Part shown: positions 60,503-64,000 of the stretch, piece by piece
How the letters are laid out: each line of letters begins with the position of its first letter
Numbering within the stretch: position 1 is the first letter of the stretch
Assembly (NCBI GenBank): GCA_016709145.1
Contig: JADJEK010000009.1
Coordinates: 124,001 to 188,000, forward strand
Length of the DNA stretch: 64,000 bases
Origin: Planctomycetota bacterium
GTDB taxonomy: Bacteria > Planctomycetota > B15-G4 > JADJEK01
Direction: 5' to 3'
The notes under the pieces: generated by a model
Told to the model about the DNA's origin: nothing
Database searches by the model: none
Seen by the model: the letters and a program-made list of their open reading frames with translations, nothing else
Program-made: the position numbers and the translations under genes

Positions 60503-61998
60503 TGCTCGCTTGGCTCGTCGGATGGATGCTCGCGCAGGACGCGTCGACGGTTCCGGCGCCGCCGTCCTCCGTCGTCGCCGCGCGCGAAGCGATCGAAGCG
60601 CATGGACCGAGACTGGTGCGGGACGCGGTCGCATTCGTCGACGGGGACGACGACGTCGTCGAGCGCGCGCTGCAACAGCGAGCGTTCGAAGTCTCGACCG
60701 GCGCCGGCGAGGGCTGGATCGTCGCGGTCCGAGCCCGTCCCGATGCGCGGCGGACGATCGGGTTCCTCGTGTCGACCGAAGACCAGGCGTTCGCGACGCT
60801 GCCCGTCGCATCGGGTGGCCCATCGACGGACGGTGTGCTTTGGCGTGATCGCGGGCGCGGAGCCGTCGAAGGCGTGCTCCCGCCGCAGGACGGCGAGGCG
60901 GTCGATCGCACGCTGCGCTTCGAGGAGGGGGCGAGCGCCGGGAGGTTCGAACTCGCGGCGCTGCTCGCGGCGATCGACGCGCTCGACGCCGCAGGCATCG
61001 GTCCCGCGTCGAACCTCGTCGTCGCGATCGATCGCACGAATCGGCTCGAGGGCTGGGACGAGCTCGCGGCGCGCGACGTCCCGCTGACCGCCGAGCATGC
61101 CGCGGATCTGTGGTGCGTGTTCGCGGGCGCGCCGTTGCCGACGTCGCGCGCGACCGTGGCGTTCGGCGCGCGAGGCCGCGTCGACGTCGAGCTGACGTTC
61201 GACGTGGCCGGCGCGACCGCGGAGCTCGGCACGTACGGCGGCATCGTGCATAACGCCGCGCAGGTGCTCGCGACCGAGATCGCGGCGCTGCGCAACGAAC
61301 GCGGCTCGGTCCAGGTCGCCGGCTTCTACGACGATGGCGAGGTGCCGACGGACCACGACTTGATCGGTCAGGCGCTCGAAGCCGCGCCCGACGTCGAATC
61401 GACGTTGAAGGACGCGTTCCGCATCGACGAAGTCGAACTCCCCGGCGTCGGCATGAACGGGCTCGCGCTGCGGCCATCGCTCGAAGTCGTCGCGCTCGAC
61501 GCGGGTCGTGCGTTCGGCGACTCGCGTGCGTTCGTCGCGGGTCGAGCGAGCGCACAGTTGCGCGCGTTCACGATTCCCGGGCAGACGCGCGAACAGGTCG
61601 CTTCGCGACTGCGTGAGCATTTCGGCATGCGTGGATTCGTCGTCCGCGATGCGCCGCTGTCGGGAACTCGAGTCGAACGCCACCGCATCGCGGCCTGCGT
61701 CGTGTCGGATCGCGGCTTCGACGCGCAACGCATGTCGCTCGACCAGGCGATCGTGATGCCGCTGTTCCAGGCCGTGTTCGCGATCGAACGCAAGCCCCCG
61801 GTCATCGCGCCGTCGCTGCCGGCCGCGCTCGATCTGGCGATCCTGCCGCTGAAGCCAGGCGGCGCGCGCGTGCTGCTGCCGCAAGGCAACGACTCGATGA
61901 GTCGGCTGCCGCCGCGCGTGCGCGAGAGCGGGACGGTTGGGGCTTATTTTCGGTGCGTCGAGACGGTTGCCGGCGTGCTCGAAGTCGGCGGTCGGTGA
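60502..61998 (+). CDS. Degenerate M20-peptidase-like protein
   Basis: 498 residues from ATG 60502 (or GTG 60499). It is the third gene of a short operon. The middle part matches the dimerisation domain of M20 metallopeptidases: ARGRVDVELTFDVAGATAEL, then GTYGGIVHNAAQVLATEIAA and VQVAGFYDDGEVP. The first catalytic-domain half (residues 70-200) shows TEDQAF where a metal-binding HxD would be expected, and the Glu-Glu catalytic pair is not seen. It therefore looks like an inactive or strongly altered relative. There is no signal peptide of normal length. Confidence 0.6.
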   Translation: MLAWLVGWMLAQDASTVPAPPSSVVAAREAIEAHGPRLVRDAVAFVDGDDDVVERALQQRAFEVSTGAGEGWIVAVRARPDARRTIGFLVSTEDQAFATLPVASGGPSTDGVLWRDRGRGAVEGVLPPQDGEAVDRTLRFEEGASAGRFELAALLAAIDALDAAGIGPASNLVVAIDRTNRLEGWDELAARDVPLTAEHAADLWCVFAGAPLPTSRATVAFGARGRVDVELTFDVAGATAELGTYGGIVHNAAQVLATEIAALRNERGSVQVAGFYDDGEVPTDHDLIGQALEAAPDVESTLKDAFRIDEVELPGVGMNGLALRPSLEVVALDAGRAFGDSRAFVAGRASAQLRAFTIPGQTREQVASRLREHFGMRGFVVRDAPLSGTRVERHRIAACVVSDRGFDAQRMSLDQAIVMPLFQAVFAIERKPPVIAPSLPAALDLAILPLKPGGARVLLPQGNDSMSRLPPRVRESGTVGAYFRCVETVAGVLEVGGR

Positions 61999-62002
61999 CG
62001 CG

Positions 62003-62041
62003 ACGGAGCGACGGACGCGAGGGACGCGAGGGACGCGAAGG
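62003..62041. repeat. Short 9-bp GAGGGACGC-type array, third locus
   Basis: About four units (GACGGACGC, then GAGGGACGC twice, then a GAAGGG end) lie just after the stop at 61998. They are on the same strand as the arrays at 37616 and 52991 and, like them, start within a few bases of a stop codon. Confidence 0.75.
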
Positions 62042-62046
62042 GTTCA

Positions 62047-62075
62047 GGGACTGACCCCGCATCGGGGTCTGTCCC
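62047..62075. terminator. Hairpin between convergent genes, REP-like or terminator
   Basis: GGGACTGACCCCG pairs with CGGGGTCTGTCCC, with one T-T mismatch, around a CAT loop. It lies between the convergent genes ending at 61998 and 62149 and shares GTCCCCGTCATGCG with the REP-like family in its right flank (to 62096). It could terminate both transcripts; a long T run is lacking. Confidence 0.55.
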
Positions 62076-62148
62076 CGTCATGCGCCCGTCATGCGTTCGC
62101 GTTCCGTCGCCGTCGAGCACACCTCTTGAGTCCGGCGGCTGCGCCGCC

Positions 62149-63462
62149 TCAGTCGATCTCGGGCGCCACGTTCTCGCCGCCGGTCGTGAACACGTTGGCG
62201 GTGAACGTCGCGGTGCCGTCGTTCGCGAGGTCGAGGCGGCTCTGCTTCGCGTCGTTGTCGGTGATCGTCGCGTTCGCTCCCGAGTTCTCGATGCCCTCGG
62301 CGAGGCAGCGGCGCACGACGTTGTTCGTCACGACCGCGGCTGTGGCCTGGGCACCGACATCGATGCCGTCGCGTCCGCAGTCCTTGATCGTGTTGTCGTC
62401 GACGACGATCGCGCCGCCATTGCCGAGCGCGATACGGATCCCGTCGCCGCCGAGGCGCGACAGGACGTTGTCGGCCACGGTGACGTCGGAGGCTGCGTCG
62501 ATCAGGATTCCAGCGGTGCCGAGCGACCCGCACCGCTGGACCTTGTTGTTCCGGACCGAACCGATCGCCGATGGCCCGATGCGGATCGCGGTCCCGTTGG
62601 AGTCCCGGATCGAGTTCTTGCGGATGTCGCAGGTCCCGAGATCGACGTCGATAGCGGAATTGGAGTCCTTGAACGTCCGACGGATCGTGTTGTCGGTGAG
62701 CGTCATCAGCGCACCCGAGACCAGGAACGCGCGCCGCGTGCCGTCGACCGAGTTCTTGCGGACGGTGATCGTGCCGCCGACGGCGACGTCGACGCAGTCC
62801 GTCGAGATGTCCTTGAAGCGGCAGTCGACGACGTCCAGAGAGCCGACGAGGTCGCCGCCGACACCATCACCGCTGATGTTCGTGAACGAGCACCCGACGA
62901 TGACCGCCGACCCCGGGCCGTCGAGTTGAATCGAGTCGAAGCCGAGTTCGAACGCGCAGTCGACCACGCGAGCGAGCCCCGAGCCCGAGATGCGGATACC
63001 CAGACCGGAACCGACGAACTTGCAGTCCTCGATCGTCGGATCGGCTCCGGTCGTCTCGATGCTGCGGAATTCGCACGCGAGGAATCGGCACTTGCGGATC
63101 CGTGGTCGATTCCCGCTGACCGAGATGCCGTGCCCGGGGTCAGCGTCAGTGACCGGATTCCGGATCGTGAGTCCCGAGACCTCGACATCGTCGGACGCGA
63201 TCGTGAGCGCGATTCCGCCGTTTTGGTCGAACCCGTCGAGGATCGCGCCCGGCTTCGCCTTGATCCGCAGTCCGTCCTTGCCCACCGGCACGACGACGCG
63301 TTCGTCGAACACGCCGGCTTTGACCACGATCACGTCTCCGGCCGCCGCGGCGTCGACACCGGCTTGGATCGAGTCGATCGGTCCGTTCTTCGCGACTTCG
63401 ATCACCGCCGCGGACAGCGGACCGCAGCTCAGCGACAGGATGATCATGGGGGCGAGTTTCAT
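62149..63462 (-). CDS. Secreted right-handed beta-helix protein
   Basis: 437 residues, start at ATG 63462 (GGAG lies upstream on that strand), with a signal peptide ending PLSAA. Repeats of about 22-24 residues with the pattern DNTIRRT, RKNSIRDSNGTAIRIG and DNTIKDCGRDGIDVG are parallel beta-helix coils, related to the pectate-lyase/NosD type. The N-terminal SIQAGVDAAAAGDVIVVKAG is characteristic. The C-terminus ends TTGGENVAPEID, nearly identical to the end of the upstream gene. There are no clear lyase residues, so a surface or carbohydrate-binding role is as likely as an enzyme. A second paralogue lies directly upstream, so the two may form one unit. Confidence 0.78.
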   Translation of the reverse strand: MKLAPMIILSLSCGPLSAAVIEVAKNGPIDSIQAGVDAAAAGDVIVVKAGVFDERVVVPVGKDGLRIKAKPGAILDGFDQNGGIALTIASDDVEVSGLTIRNPVTDADPGHGISVSGNRPRIRKCRFLACEFRSIETTGADPTIEDCKFVGSGLGIRISGSGLARVVDCAFELGFDSIQLDGPGSAVIVGCSFTNISGDGVGGDLVGSLDVVDCRFKDISTDCVDVAVGGTITVRKNSVDGTRRAFLVSGALMTLTDNTIRRTFKDSNSAIDVDLGTCDIRKNSIRDSNGTAIRIGPSAIGSVRNNKVQRCGSLGTAGILIDAASDVTVADNVLSRLGGDGIRIALGNGGAIVVDDNTIKDCGRDGIDVGAQATAAVVTNNVVRRCLAEGIENSGANATITDNDAKQSRLDLANDGTATFTANVFTTGGENVAPEID

Positions 63463-63499
63463 CGGGGTCTCCTGGGTTCGCGAGGGGCGAAGCAGTCGG

Positions 63500-64000
63500 T
63501 CAGTCGATCTTGGGCGCAACGTTTTCGCCGCCGGTCGTGAACGACACGGCGACGAGGGTCAGCGTGCCGTCGTTCGTGACGTCGATGCGGTTCTTCTGGA
63601 ACACTCCGTTCGACGCGGTGGTCGACGGACCGCTGTTGTCGAGGCCCTCGGCGCCGCAGAACTTGGCGGCGCATCCGTCGAGCGTCACGTTGGCGGCCGT
63701 GGCATCGACGTCGAAGCCGTCCTTGCCGCAGCGCACCGCGAGGCAGCCCTCGAGGTTCACGCCGTCGGCCGCGACGAGGAACCCGTCCCCGGCGACGTCG
63801 ATCGCGGAGCAGTCGACGAGTTGGCAGCCGTCGCCCTCGATGAGGAACGACGCCAAGAAGAGCGAGGGGGTCGAGCGGCGAACGACGTTCGCCACGACGA
63901 TCGCGTTCGTCGCCGTTGCTTGGATGTCGATCGCCGTTCCGCCGACGGCTTGGAGGCGATTGCCTTCGATCGTCGCGCCGATGGAATTGCGGACGTTCAG
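63500..64000 (-). CDS. Secreted beta-helix protein, 5' part beyond the window
   Basis: The frame is open from base 64000 to the stop at 63500, so only the last 166 residues are visible. Coils such as DCSAIDVAGDGFLVAADG and DGCAAKFCGAEGLDN follow the beta-helix pattern, and the C-terminus TTGGENVAPKID differs by one residue from that of the next gene. A GTG within the frame (63895) is not the start, because the coil pattern continues beyond it. It is a tandem paralogue of 62149-63462, with 37 bases between them. Confidence 0.78.
   Translation of the reverse strand: MNVRNSIGATIEGNRLQAVGGTAIDIQATATNAIVVANVVRRSTPSLFLASFLIEGDGCQLVDCSAIDVAGDGFLVAADGVNLEGCLAVRCGKDGFDVDATAANVTLDGCAAKFCGAEGLDNSGPSTTASNGVFQKNRIDVTNDGTLTLVAVSFTTGGENVAPKID

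Overview
The window is about 64 kb of GC-rich bacterial DNA with short intergenic gaps and many ATGA or GTGA start/stop overlaps. The best guess for the host is a Planctomycetota bacterium. The pointers are an ECF sigma factor next to a large Ser/Thr kinase, secreted proteins of unknown family with Cys-containing C-terminal modules, beta-propeller plus haem c proteins, Gfo/Idh/MocA and nucleoside-symporter genes, and LacD-type aldolase. This is inference from gene content; no rRNA or tRNA gene was recognised, so the phylum is not proven.

Layout. 1-4034: end of an HDOD regulator gene and a large secreted propeller/cytochrome. 4035-5162: a non-coding repeat and homopolymer tract. 5163-11330: a complete-looking trans-4-hydroxy-L-proline degradation operon (KGSA dehydrogenase, epimerase, FAD oxidase, fused 2Fe-2S/FAD subunit, lyase-type deaminase) that ends at alpha-ketoglutarate. 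11331-13677: a lower-GC two-gene cassette, an AlbA_2/HATPase protein overlapping a ParA-like ATPase, which looks acquired. 13714-20779: an RNA m5U methyltransferase, an S1/P1-type nuclease, glutaredoxin, a Ca-binding-like secreted protein, a lipoprotein with HExxH, and an M50-like membrane protein. 20870-25811: isocitrate dehydrogenase, a VIT-type transporter with a ferritin-like head, a glycosyltransferase and an amino acid permease. 25954-31241: an ECF sigma factor overlapping a 1586-residue thioester alpha-2-macroglobulin with an anti-sigma-like N-terminus.

31641-43462: secreted proteins, a propeller/solute-binding fusion, an oxidoreductase, an MFS nucleoside symporter, and a lipoprotein version of SAM hydroxide adenosyltransferase. 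43565-47782: a deoxynucleoside salvage operon (thymidine phosphorylase, CNT transporter, purine nucleoside phosphorylase, DeoC) whose first gene is broken by an in-frame TAA. 47771-52999: a spermidine-synthase-like membrane protein, a RAYT transposase between two identical 93-bp palindromic repeats, and a divergent tagatose/fructose aldolase and sugar kinase pair. 53298-56327: ECF sigma factor plus a kinase/FGE-like fusion. 56587-61998: ferredoxin, SDR, a periplasmic protein, acyl-CoA dehydrogenase, CrcB and a degenerate M20-like protein. 62149-64000: two tandem beta-helix secreted proteins, the second cut by the window end.

Three non-coding repeat families run through the window: a 12-bp GGCCCGGGTGAC-type repeat (two loci, opposite strands), a 9-bp GAGGGACGC-type repeat (three loci), and GGGGACAG/CTGTCCCC palindromes (five loci) that are probably REP elements mobilised by the RAYT. 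The strongest candidates for something new are the AlbA_2/ParA cassette, the sigma/alpha-2-macroglobulin fusion and the RAYT/REP system.
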